NCBI GenBank assembly: GCA_927435965.1
Contig: CAKMKB010000100.1
Coordinates: 1 to 20,976 of the forward strand
Direction of reading: 5' to 3'
From: 38-11 sp927435965
GTDB lineage: Bacteria > Bacillota > Clostridia > Tissierellales > Dethiosulfatibacteraceae
Length of the DNA: 20,976 nt
The position numbers and the translations under genes were made by a program. Of this stretch, positions 7,348 to 14,624 are shown one piece after another. The notes below the pieces were generated by a model. It was not told where the DNA came from, ran no database searches, and saw only the letters and a program-made list of their open reading frames with translations. How positions within the stretch are numbered: the first letter of the stretch is position 1; the number at the start of each line of letters is the position of its first letter.

Positions 7348-8592
7348 TCACCTCAAGATCTGACCATCGTATACATTTTCCGGTTTGACTATTATGTTAT
7401 CATATATTTTTATTGTATTATAAGACTCACCATTTATCAAAATTCTTCCCCTGCTGCCCACATTAACCTTCTCTCCCTCGTCTACAACAGCAAAGTCTTG
7501 GTTCTCTCCAATTATTTCAACTGGTCTGAATCTAACTACCTTGTTGGTGTCACTAACATAGACTCCAATCAATCCATCCTGCTCAACAATTGAATCCTTA
7601 TGGATCTTAAGTCCTGAGAATTCGTGAAGAATGACATCCACTTTGATATACCTGTCATCTATATAATCATGAAGAAATTTATCCGTCTCTAATATCAATA
7701 AGAATTTTTCGCCGTAATCTTGTATCCGAAATATAGTAGTGTTAATGACCTTATCAATTTTTTTAAGTCTTATTTTTAGATTGTTTTTATCTTGTAGATC
7801 AGACATATAGCTTTTATCGATCTCAAAAGCCAAAAACCAATCAAAGTTATCTATAATTTTAAACATCGGCTCATTGTTGCTGATTGTCTTGTTCAATGTA
7901 GTATAATTCTGATAATTTAACTTTTTGACATCATTTAAGCTGATTTCTGATAATCGATCTATAGAATACACCATCTCCAGACCATCAAAAGAATAACTCA
8001 CTATCCCGCCACCAGGACTATAATAAGAAATCTTTTCAGAGCTAATGTTTTTGCGCAGTGAGTCCCTATGATTGATCAGCTCTGCCAAAGTGTAGCTCTC
8101 ATAGCCTGAATACCTGTAATTGAAATCATTAGTATCGAGATTGTTTACAGTCCTCATAACATATTGATAATCTTTTGAAAAAAGAGCGCTTTGTATATCA
8201 CTCTTTATCTCGTTGTAGTAAGATGTTCCAACCTTATCGTTGGATGCTTTGTTACCTTGTTTGACACTGATAATCTCATTGATAATGTTCAACTCATCAG
8301 ATATGCTTTTTGAATCATAGTCGTTAAACTGCTGAGCAATCAAAATGCCTGATTTTACCCTGTCCCCTTGCCTTTTAAACAGACTGACATCGCCATCACT
8401 TAAGGCATGAACAATTCGTTCATCCTTGATGACAGCAGCCTCAATCTCTAGAGTGATTTCCAGAGTGTCTTCATTTAGAACATAAGTCTCCTGTGTTACT
8501 CTCCAATTATCGATCAGGTATATTACAAATGAGAGAAATAGAAGTAATAGTATGAAGTTAAAAACATTTGCTTTCCTCTTTTTCTTTGCCAA
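7348..8592 (-). CDS. HlyD-like single-pass membrane protein of the sepF cluster
   Basis: A 414-residue protein with a basic N-terminus (MAKKKRKANVFN), one hydrophobic helix at about 12-28 and a long extracytoplasmic part. Two regions resemble the barrel-sandwich hybrid and beta-barrel strands of HlyD/membrane-fusion adaptors: about 47-90 (ALSDGDVSLFKRQGDRVKSGILIA) and about 335-395 (DGLIGVYV...RFRPVEI...VVDEGEKVNVGSRG). Clostridial genomes often carry a similar orphan HlyD-like gene beside yggS-sepF. There is no adjacent ABC transporter, MFS pump or TolC partner, so an efflux role is unsupported. A role in envelope or division assembly is equally possible. The start is TTG at 8592, with GAGGG 9 nt upstream. 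The function is not established. Confidence 0.7.
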   Translation of the reverse strand: MAKKKRKANVFNFILLLLFLSFVIYLIDNWRVTQETYVLNEDTLEITLEIEAAVIKDERIVHALSDGDVSLFKRQGDRVKSGILIAQQFNDYDSKSISDELNIINEIISVKQGNKASNDKVGTSYYNEIKSDIQSALFSKDYQYVMRTVNNLDTNDFNYRYSGYESYTLAELINHRDSLRKNISSEKISYYSPGGGIVSYSFDGLEMVYSIDRLSEISLNDVKKLNYQNYTTLNKTISNNEPMFKIIDNFDWFLAFEIDKSYMSDLQDKNNLKIRLKKIDKVINTTIFRIQDYGEKFLLILETDKFLHDYIDDRYIKVDVILHEFSGLKIHKDSIVEQDGLIGVYVSDTNKVVRFRPVEIIGENQDFAVVDEGEKVNVGSRGRILINGESYNTIKIYDNIIVKPENVYDGQILR

Positions 8593-8604
8593 CTTGACAA
8601 TCCC

Positions 8605-9609
8605 TCACTCTTTTTCTGTTTCATCTTTCTTTTCTCGATTCATCAGTTTCTCCACCGCATTAGCCGCCTTTTCACTTTCATACAGAACAGCATACAATTC
8701 TTCAACGATAGGCATTTCCACTGATAGTTTTTCAGCTAATTCATGAGCAGCATGTGTGGTAATGATACCTTCAACAACCATCCCGATTTCACTGACAGCC
8801 TTATCAATGGCATAGCCCTTACCTATCAAAATACCTGCTCGTCTGTTTCTACTATGCATGCTCGTACAGGTTACAATCAAATCACCGATACCGGACAGTC
8901 CCAGGAAAGTCAATTTGTCAGCACCCATTTTTTCTGCTAGTCTTGAAATTTCCTGAATACCTCTGTTGATTAATGCTGCTTTTGTATTGTCCCCAAAACC
9001 AAGTCCGTCAGAAATTCCAGCTGCAAGAGCAATAACATTCTTCAGAGCGCCTCCTATTTCAACACCTATTACATCAGAATTGGTGTAAACCCTGAAATAT
9101 TCGTTCATAAACATATCCTGAACTATTTTAGAGCAGTTGTCATCATCTGAAGCCGCTACAACAGTAGTAGGCATCTTCAATGCAACCTCCTCCGCATGAG
9201 AAGGTCCTGAGAGAACGACAAACTTGTTGTCAGGCAAAACCTGAGCACAAATTTCCGATACTCTATATAAAGTGTTTTTTTCCAATCCTTTTGAAAGGTT
9301 TACAATTATTGTTTTTTTGTTAACTCTATGCTTTAATCCTTCCAGTACTGACCGTACCTGCTGTGTGGGAACGGCAATAACAATCATGTCTGAATCGGCT
9401 ATTGATTCCTCCACGTCGCTGGATATGTTCAGATTTTTAGGAAGTGAGATGCCCGGCAGATATTTCTTGTTCTCTCTTTCACCGTCAATTATAGCTGCGC
9501 GTTCAAAATCTCTGATCCAGATGGTAACCTCGTGTTTGTTTTCGGTTAAAAGCTTGGATACTGCTGTTCCCCAGCTTCCTCCACCTAAAACTGTAATTTT
9601 ACTTTTCAT
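8605..9609 (-). CDS. gpsA: Glycerol-3-phosphate dehydrogenase [NAD(P)+]
   Basis: GpsA reduces dihydroxyacetone phosphate to sn-glycerol 3-phosphate, the backbone for phospholipids. The 334 residues have the N-terminal Rossmann motif VLGGGSWGTAVSKLL (Gly9-Gly15 region), then VPTQQVR, NLSKGLE and SGPSHAEEV. The catalytic lysine is Lys190 in GGALKNVIALAAGI, and the C-terminal domain contains GIGDLIVTCTS and SRNRRAG. The ATG follows AGGATGATGAA. It lies directly after plsY, so the operon supplies both glycerol-3-phosphate and the acyltransferase that uses it. In many endospore-formers spoIVA is next to gpsA. It is absent here. Confidence 0.97.
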   Translation of the reverse strand: MKSKITVLGGGSWGTAVSKLLTENKHEVTIWIRDFERAAIIDGERENKKYLPGISLPKNLNISSDVEESIADSDMIVIAVPTQQVRSVLEGLKHRVNKKTIIVNLSKGLEKNTLYRVSEICAQVLPDNKFVVLSGPSHAEEVALKMPTTVVAASDDDNCSKIVQDMFMNEYFRVYTNSDVIGVEIGGALKNVIALAAGISDGLGFGDNTKAALINRGIQEISRLAEKMGADKLTFLGLSGIGDLIVTCTSMHSRNRRAGILIGKGYAIDKAVSEIGMVVEGIITTHAAHELAEKLSVEMPIVEELYAVLYESEKAANAVEKLMNREKKDETEKE

Positions 9610-9622
9610 TTCATCATCCTTC

Positions 9623-10201
9623 TTATAATTTGTTTTCCTGACCTTTTACCAATCTTAAAATATTAGCCCTATGCCTAAAAATCACCATAGAAGACAGTAT
9701 CAAAGTAAACACAAGGAGCTGGTAATCAATAGGCTTGAAGAAAAGTATAATGATTGGAGCTATAGCAACACCTATTAGCGATCCAAGTGATACAGTCCTT
9801 GTAATAATTGCAATTGACAAGCCTACTGTAAAACATATCAATGATAGCAAAGGATTAATCATCAGCATCACACCAATTGATGTAGCAATCCCTTTACCGC
9901 CTTTGAATTTCAAAGTCACAGGCCAGTTATGCCCGGCAATTACTGAGATGCCCGCTATGAAACCACCCAGTTCAGGATTTATACGATTACCTATGTAGAC
10001 AGCAACAACGCCTTTCATGACGTCCAACAAAAACACCACAATACCAATCTTAGCGCCAAAAGCCCTTAATGCATTTGTCGCTCCTGCATTGCCACTTCCG
10101 TAATTTCTTACATCCTTTTTAAGAAAGATTCTACCTATAAGATAAGCATTTGAAATATTGCCTATCATGTACCCCATTAGTGCAACAATCAATAACCTCA
10201 T
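9623..10201 (-). CDS. plsY: Acyl-phosphate:glycerol-3-phosphate acyltransferase PlsY
   Basis: PlsY is an integral membrane enzyme that transfers an acyl group from acyl-phosphate to sn-1 of glycerol-3-phosphate, giving lysophosphatidic acid. The 192-residue length is typical. The cytosolic motifs are visible: an N-terminal GNISNAYLIGR (motif-like GxxP variant, here without the proline), GSGNAGATNALR at 35-46, and GHNWPVTLKFKGGKGIATSIG at about 90-110. Hydrophobic helices lie between and after them. AGGAG sits 7 nt before the ATG. The product feeds PlsC, which is not in the window. Its partner enzyme gpsA is the next gene, 13 bp downstream. Confidence 0.96.
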   Translation of the reverse strand: MRLLIVALMGYMIGNISNAYLIGRIFLKKDVRNYGSGNAGATNALRAFGAKIGIVVFLLDVMKGVVAVYIGNRINPELGGFIAGISVIAGHNWPVTLKFKGGKGIATSIGVMLMINPLLSLICFTVGLSIAIITRTVSLGSLIGVAIAPIIILFFKPIDYQLLVFTLILSSMVIFRHRANILRLVKGQENKL

Positions 10202-10218
10202 TCAACATCTCCTAACTC

Positions 10219-11532
10219 TTATTCTCTGTTTTTCATCTCAATTAACAAAGGAGTTCCTTTGTATAGGAAATTATCCCTGATAGTATTTTCAATATATCTT
10301 ATATAAGAAAAATGCATCAGGTCTTTATTATTGACAAACATGATAAATTTTGGTGGACCCACACTTACCTGAGATACATAAAATATCTTAAGTTTCTTGC
10401 CTTTTACTGATCGCGGTTGGTTCATCAAAACGGCTTTGTTTATAACATCATTCAAAACGCCGGTTGAAATTCTGAGATTTCTGAACTCATAAACTTCAAT
10501 TATTTCTTCTAGCACTTTATCTACTCTTTGTCCTGACAACGCAGAAATAGGAATTATTGGAGCATATGTCATAAATGCCAGACTATTTCTGACTTCATCC
10601 ACAAACTTCTGATAGGTCTTGTTATCCTTTTCTATCAAATCCCACTTATTGACCAGCACGATGATACTTTTCCCATTATCATGGGCAAACCCGGCAATCT
10701 TTGTATCCTGTTCTGTAACACCTTCGTTGACATCAATCACCATAAGACATATATCCGCTCGTTCAACTGCAGCAAATGCTCTCACAACACTATATCTTTC
10801 GATGTTTTCAAATATTTTCTTTCTTTTTCTGATACCTGCTGTATCAATAAAAACAAATTTCTTGTCTTCCTTCTCAAAAAAAGTATCTATAGCATCTCTT
10901 GTTGTACCCGGTATATCACTGACAATGACCCTTTCCTGTCCCAATATTCTGTTGATAAGTGATGACTTTCCCACATTAGGTTTACCAATTACAGCAACCT
11001 TTATCAAATCTGTATCGACTTCAGTATTGCTGTCTTCTGGAAAATTTGCCACAATATCGTCTAGGAGGTCGCCAAGCCCAAGGGCTTCCGTTGATGAAAT
11101 GGAGATTGGTTCTCCAAGACCCAACTCATAAAAATCAAACATATTGTTGTTATCCACATAAAAATCCATTTTATTGCAAATCAATAGAACCTTTTTATGT
11201 GACTTTCTCAAAATCTCTGCTACATCCTTGTCATTAGCCGTTATGCCATTTTTGCCATCGACTATAAACAATATAACATCTGCTGTTTCAATAGCGATTT
11301 CTGCCTGTCTTTTCATCTGTTTAAGAATAATATCATCGCTTTTCGGTTCTATACCACCTGTGTCTATTAAGGTAAAATGATTATCTAGCCACTCACACTC
11401 TGCGTATATTCTGTCTCTTGTCACTCCAGGCGTATCTTCTGTGATAGCAATCCTTTTTCCTGCAATTCTGTTGAATAAAGTTGATTTGCCCACATTTGGT
11501 CTCCCAACTATGGCTACTATAGGTCTTCCCAT
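10219..11532 (-). CDS. der: Ribosome-assembly GTPase Der (EngA)
   Basis: Der is a double-GTPase needed for 50S subunit maturation. The 437 residues carry two complete G domains. The first has GRPNVGKST (10-18), DTGG (57-60) and NKMD (120-123). The second has GKPNVGKSS (183-191), DTAG (230-233) and NKWD (295-298). A C-terminal KH-like domain follows, at about 350-437. The ATG has GGAG about 9 nt upstream and starts 3 bp after the DUF512 gene. The DUF512-der-plsY-gpsA order is common in Clostridia, which supports the lineage assignment. Confidence 0.98.
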   Translation of the reverse strand: MGRPIVAIVGRPNVGKSTLFNRIAGKRIAITEDTPGVTRDRIYAECEWLDNHFTLIDTGGIEPKSDDIILKQMKRQAEIAIETADVILFIVDGKNGITANDKDVAEILRKSHKKVLLICNKMDFYVDNNNMFDFYELGLGEPISISSTEALGLGDLLDDIVANFPEDSNTEVDTDLIKVAVIGKPNVGKSSLINRILGQERVIVSDIPGTTRDAIDTFFEKEDKKFVFIDTAGIRKRKKIFENIERYSVVRAFAAVERADICLMVIDVNEGVTEQDTKIAGFAHDNGKSIIVLVNKWDLIEKDNKTYQKFVDEVRNSLAFMTYAPIIPISALSGQRVDKVLEEIIEVYEFRNLRISTGVLNDVINKAVLMNQPRSVKGKKLKIFYVSQVSVGPPKFIMFVNNKDLMHFSYIRYIENTIRDNFLYKGTPLLIEMKNRE

Positions 11533-11535
11533 TTT

Positions 11536-12840
11536 TCACTCTCCAATTATTTCTCTTACCAATTTATATCCGTTCACTTCTACGGGCTTCACTGAAACAC
11601 CCAGTTCTTTTTCCAAATCTATTAATGAAACATCATCGAGAAACATGTTCTCATCTTTTTTAAGCATATTTTCAGGAATCAAAACATTTGATCCTAATCT
11701 TCCTTTGACCTGGCTGATTATGTCAGACGCAGTAATCAAACCTGAAACATTTACATCCCTGCCAAAATAATCGTTTTTGATTTCGATGACATCTATCACA
11801 ACACCTTCTAGCTTTTGACAAATCTTAGCAGTAGTTTTACGCATAAAATCATATGCCAGAGTGCCAGTCAAAACAGTAAATTTCTTGTCTATTTTTAAAT
11901 TCTTGGTTTTTTTTAGTGCTTCATCTACTTCTCTTTCAAAAACCCTGACCATTCCTACGCCATTATCCAACACGTGGAATTCTTCGTACTCTTTATAATC
12001 CGGTAAATCAAGCTTGCCTCTGATATAGAACTCATCGCTGAGATATACAAATCTTGTGCCTTTTTCTTTAAGGAATTTTTTCTGCATTCCATTAATCAAA
12101 TGGATACTCTCTCTGCATTCATCTGGTGTCACAACTCTTATATCGGGTAATCCCTGTCTGTGTTTTGTGATTCCAACGGGCACAACAGCAACAGACCTGA
12201 TTACAGGGTGTATATTGTATAGATCAAGAATTGTATTTGAAAGCTCCAATTTATCATTGTATCCCGGCACCAAAACAATCTGACAATCAATTTCAATATT
12301 TGAATTTCTAAATTTATCAAATACCTGCATGATTTTATCTGCATTTTTGTTTTTCAGCATCTTTTTCCTCAACTCGGGGTTGGTGGTATGAACAGATACT
12401 TTTATGGGACTGATTCCATATTCAATTATTTTATCAATTTCATTGTCTGTCATATTTGTCAGTGTAAGATAATTACCCATAAGAAAAGATAGTCTGGAAT
12501 CATCGTCTTTTAAATACAATGATTTTCTCATGTTTTTAGGCAGTTGATCCACAAAACAAAATAAGCACTTATTTTGGCAGGTTTTCACTTCATCCATCAA
12601 TGCGTTTTCATAAATTATACCGAGTGGCTCATCCATTTCTTTATCAATATCAAAAACCCAAACTTCGCCTGATTTTTTTTCTATTTCCAGCTCTAGGCTT
12701 TCACTTGTTTCCAGATATCTATATTCAATACAATCATTTATCTTGACGCCATCGATACTGATTAGAAAATCACCTTTTTCAATCTCAATCTCTTCAGCTA
12801 TACTGCCTTTTACTATATCTATGATTAAATTTTTATCCAT
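11536..12840 (-). CDS. DUF512 protein with PDZ-like and radical-SAM-like Fe-S domains
   Basis: First gene of the 13-gene operon. The 434 residues begin with a PDZ-like module (about 1-70: VKGSIAEEIEIEKGDFLISI, then DGVKIND). Next is a radical-SAM-like core with the cluster motif Cys88-x3-Cys92-x2-Cys95 in CQNKCLFCFVDQLPK, and the DUF512 domain fills the rest, ending KPVEVNGYKLVREIIGE. The family is conserved in Clostridia next to der. Its substrate is unknown to me, and members are usually listed only as Fe-S oxidoreductases. An in-frame ATG at 12867 exists but lies at or before the predicted transcription start. The ATG at 12840 has AGGAG 6 nt upstream and fits the family start, so I used it. 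Confidence 0.88.
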   Translation of the reverse strand: MDKNLIIDIVKGSIAEEIEIEKGDFLISIDGVKINDCIEYRYLETSESLELEIEKKSGEVWVFDIDKEMDEPLGIIYENALMDEVKTCQNKCLFCFVDQLPKNMRKSLYLKDDDSRLSFLMGNYLTLTNMTDNEIDKIIEYGISPIKVSVHTTNPELRKKMLKNKNADKIMQVFDKFRNSNIEIDCQIVLVPGYNDKLELSNTILDLYNIHPVIRSVAVVPVGITKHRQGLPDIRVVTPDECRESIHLINGMQKKFLKEKGTRFVYLSDEFYIRGKLDLPDYKEYEEFHVLDNGVGMVRVFEREVDEALKKTKNLKIDKKFTVLTGTLAYDFMRKTTAKICQKLEGVVIDVIEIKNDYFGRDVNVSGLITASDIISQVKGRLGSNVLIPENMLKKDENMFLDDVSLIDLEKELGVSVKPVEVNGYKLVREIIGE

Positions 12841-12872
12841 TTTTTCTCCTGATAGTTGGTTATGCAATACTA

Positions 12873-12900
12873 ATTATACCATATTTATTGGTTGTGTAAA
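12873..12900 (-). promoter_or_regulatory. Sigma-A promoter of the DUF512-to-pyrR operon
   Basis: On the minus strand TTTACA (12900-12895) and a perfect TATAAT (12878-12873) are 16 nt apart. The transcription start would fall near 12866, giving a leader of about 26 nt before the ATG at 12840. Gaps between the 13 downstream genes range from overlaps to 17 bp and no terminator is seen within, so this is likely the main operon promoter. The -35 box lies only 18 bp from the left end of the IS, so the insertion left it intact. It also overlaps the U-tract of the former terminator of the upstream gene. Confidence 0.8.
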
Positions 12901-12905
12901 TAAAA

Positions 12906-12912
12906 TAAGCCG
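12906..12912 (-). terminator. Distal half of the histidine kinase terminator, separated by the IS
   Basis: On the minus strand CGGCTTA at 12912-12906 is followed by TTTTATTTA. Its pairing partner TAAGCCG is at 14633-14627, on the far side of the IS. Removing the IS and one target copy joins them into a 7-bp perfect stem with a 7-nt loop and a U-tract, an intrinsic terminator. The loop contains the TAA stop of the histidine kinase gene. The IS sits within the loop, so the hairpin can no longer form as it did. Confidence 0.7.
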
Positions 12913-12917
12913 ATTAT
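12910..12917. repeat. Left target-site duplication of the IS (CCGATTAT)
   Basis: The octamer CCGATTAT abuts the left inverted repeat at 12918 and recurs exactly at 14617-14624, directly after the right end. An 8-bp direct duplication is the expected mark of transposition. Confidence 0.85.
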
Positions 12918-12940
12918 GATAGTGTCAAGTAATTGTTGGA
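12918..12940 (+). repeat. Left terminal inverted repeat of the IS
   Basis: It matches the right end in 19 of 23 positions. The shared core is TAGTGT, then AA, TAA and TGTTGGA, separated by single mismatches. Confidence 0.8.
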
Positions 12941-12954
12941 AAACAATTAAAATT

Positions 12955-12981
12955 ATTTTGTAATAGTAATAATTACAAAAT
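12955..12981 (-). terminator. Hairpin downstream of the transposase gene, possible terminator
   Basis: ATTTTGTAAT (12955-12964) and ATTACAAAAT (12972-12981) form a perfect 10-bp stem with a 7-nt loop inside the IS, about 125 bp after the transposase stop. On the minus strand it is followed by AATAATTTTAATTG. The stem is AT-rich and weak, so this may be a terminator for the transposase transcript or simply a feature of the IS end. Confidence 0.4.
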
Positions 12982-13105
12982 CTCTCCAGAATTAAACATG
13001 TAATCTCCTATAGTATCAGTAATCTTTAAAATATAATCTAAAAAAGAATATACAAATCCCTTAGACTTAAATTATATAACAAAAATAATAAAAACTTTTT
13101 AAATA

Positions 13106-14509
13106 CTAGAACATTGAACTTTTAAGCATATCTTTTAGCCATCTGCCATTTGTTTTACTTGTCAGTGGTAGATTTATCATAGTATCAGGGTTAGTTGTAT
13201 TATAAAAACTTTTAGCTCTATTTACTATCTTTTTATCTAGATTAGTTATTCTTTCTTCAGTATTTCTTTCACTTCGTAATTTTCTATAGTAATCTTTAAT
13301 GCTACCTCCATTAGCCTTATATGTCCTCATCCTAGCCATTTCATCTGCACCTATTAAGCTCCATCCCATTGGCCTTGAGCTTAACCTCGCTGACAATATA
13401 TGGCTTATATGGCCTTCTGCACTGCACTTGTACTTTTCATCTCTAAACAAGTTATTGATTCCTTCCCAATTGTTTATTATATACCTCTTAGCTTTCTTCA
13501 TACTTTCCCTTTTAGTTTTAAAAGGTGTTTCTTCAATTGCAAAGTTTATTAATTCTAAGGCAGATTTTTTGTTGCCACATTTTAATGATTCCCATAGTGG
13601 ACCTGTTATGTATATTGGTTCTTCTAAGCTTCCCAAATGTGCAGTTAAAATTTTTATATATTTACTTAGATGAAAATGATCAAGAACATATTTACTTCCT
13701 TTTATTATTTCTATTCCACTTTTTATCCAGCTTGCTCCGTCACCTGCTATAAATATATTTTCTACTTTATCTAATTCATATGCTTTATCTAAATATGTTG
13801 CCACTTCTGTCCATAAATCTTCAGGGCACATTTCACCAGTAAAATACCTTTTATTTTCAAGCTGTATTCTATCTTTACTTATTTGTATTTTATCATCATA
13901 AACATAGATTAATTTTACTTCTTTATTTTTCCCGTTTTGTAATGGAACATGATCTTCATCTGCTTCTATGTAAATTGTATCTACTTTCTTTTTTCCTTTT
14001 ATTTCAAGTTCTAGATTATCTATTCTACCATTTTCTCTTATTATCTTTTTTACTGTTTCTCTTGTTATAGTTACTGGTGTTGATAGCTTCGCTGCTTTTT
14101 GATAACTATACTCTGATGATTTCTCAAGAATTTCTCCTTTAAGATTTGCTTCTACTCTTTCATATTTTTCTATACCTAAAAGTTCATCTAGTATGTGTAC
14201 ATAATTATTTTCTTTTATATTTTTATAATATGTTCTTTCAAACTCTAATTCTCCAAACCTAGTTATTAGGGTCCTTTTAGCTTTGCTTTTATGAACATGA
14301 TATTTTTCTTTTCTCTCAGGAGCATTTTTAATGATATCATTTAATTCTTCAATTATTGCTGAAATTGTATTAACACCAATTTCATTAACTAGTTCTCCTA
14401 CTGAATCTACGATTTTATCAAGATTTGTACCACCTTCAAGTATTTTAATTACGCTTTCTTCAATTTCATCCTTAACTTTTTGCATGATTAGTTGTATAAT
14501 ATTATTCAT
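13106..14509 (-). CDS. ISLre2 family transposase (UPF0236)
   Basis: The 467 residues match the ISLre2/UPF0236 transposase pattern. An N-terminal helical and zinc-less DNA-binding part (about 1-160, with TRFGELEFERTYY) is followed by a DDE-type core. Conserved blocks are YIEADEDHVPLQ (about 180-191), IFIAGDGASWIK (252-263), YVLDHFHLSKY (274-284) and CSAEGHISHILSARLSSRP (362-380). Likely catalytic acidic residues are among Asp184 or Asp186, Asp257 or Asp277, and Glu365. This choice is inference. AGGAGG sits 8 nt before the ATG. No frameshift or internal stop is present, so it appears functional. It is transcribed in the same direction as the genes on both sides. Confidence 0.93.
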   Translation of the reverse strand: MNNIIQLIMQKVKDEIEESVIKILEGGTNLDKIVDSVGELVNEIGVNTISAIIEELNDIIKNAPERKEKYHVHKSKAKRTLITRFGELEFERTYYKNIKENNYVHILDELLGIEKYERVEANLKGEILEKSSEYSYQKAAKLSTPVTITRETVKKIIRENGRIDNLELEIKGKKKVDTIYIEADEDHVPLQNGKNKEVKLIYVYDDKIQISKDRIQLENKRYFTGEMCPEDLWTEVATYLDKAYELDKVENIFIAGDGASWIKSGIEIIKGSKYVLDHFHLSKYIKILTAHLGSLEEPIYITGPLWESLKCGNKKSALELINFAIEETPFKTKRESMKKAKRYIINNWEGINNLFRDEKYKCSAEGHISHILSARLSSRPMGWSLIGADEMARMRTYKANGGSIKDYYRKLRSERNTEERITNLDKKIVNRAKSFYNTTNPDTMINLPLTSKTNGRWLKDMLKSSMF

Positions 14510-14547
14510 AGAGAATTCCTCCTTTGGTTTTTGTGGTGTCCAATTAC

Positions 14548-14556
14548 ATTATATCA
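14548..14556 (-). promoter_or_regulatory. Extended -10 promoter candidate of the transposase gene
   Basis: On the minus strand TGATATAAT (TGn plus a consensus -10) lies about 40 bases before the transposase ATG. No good -35 box is seen at the right distance, which is common for extended -10 promoters. Confidence 0.45.
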
Positions 14557-14593
14557 AACGGAGAGTAATTCTCTATATTTTTTTGTTTTTCTG

Positions 14594-14616
14594 TCCAACA
14601 CTTATTTTACACTAAC
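14594..14616 (-). repeat. Right terminal inverted repeat of the IS
   Basis: Read on the minus strand inward from 14616, it begins GTTAGTGT and reaches TGTTGGA, matching the left end in 19 of 23 positions. Confidence 0.8.
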
Positions 14617-14624
14617 CCGATTAT
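14617..14624. repeat. Right target-site duplication of the IS (CCGATTAT)
   Basis: Exact copy of 12910-12917. It includes the TAA stop codon (14623-14621, minus strand) of the histidine kinase gene, so the insertion keeps the stop codon on the kinase side. Confidence 0.85.

Larger units (their letters stand above)
12918..14616 (-). mobile_element. Complete ISLre2-family insertion sequence, 1699 bp
   Basis: One transposase gene fills most of the element. The ends are imperfect inverted repeats of about 23 bp: left GATAGTGTCAAGTAATTGTT followed by GGA, and the right end read inward GTTAGTGTAAAATAAGTGTT followed by GGA. They differ at four positions. The flanks carry the 8-bp duplication CCGATTAT. 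The intact ORF, both ends and the perfect duplication suggest a fairly recent insertion. It lies between the stop of the histidine kinase gene and the promoter of the next operon, so no coding sequence is lost. The 188 bp between the left end and the transposase stop hold no gene. Confidence 0.88.

Noticed and set aside
10619..11131. Long plus-strand ORFs opposite der, gpsA, ylmH and the kinase
   Set aside because: They are shadows of well-supported genes, with no family resemblance and no ribosome binding sites.
11536..12867. Longer DUF512 start at 12867
   Set aside because: It falls at the predicted transcription start and has no ribosome binding site. The ATG at 12840 has both.
12955..12981. 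10-bp perfect hairpin inside the IS as an attachment site or small RNA
   Set aside because: It is AT-rich and lies within the IS 3' region. A weak terminator or IS-end structure explains it better.
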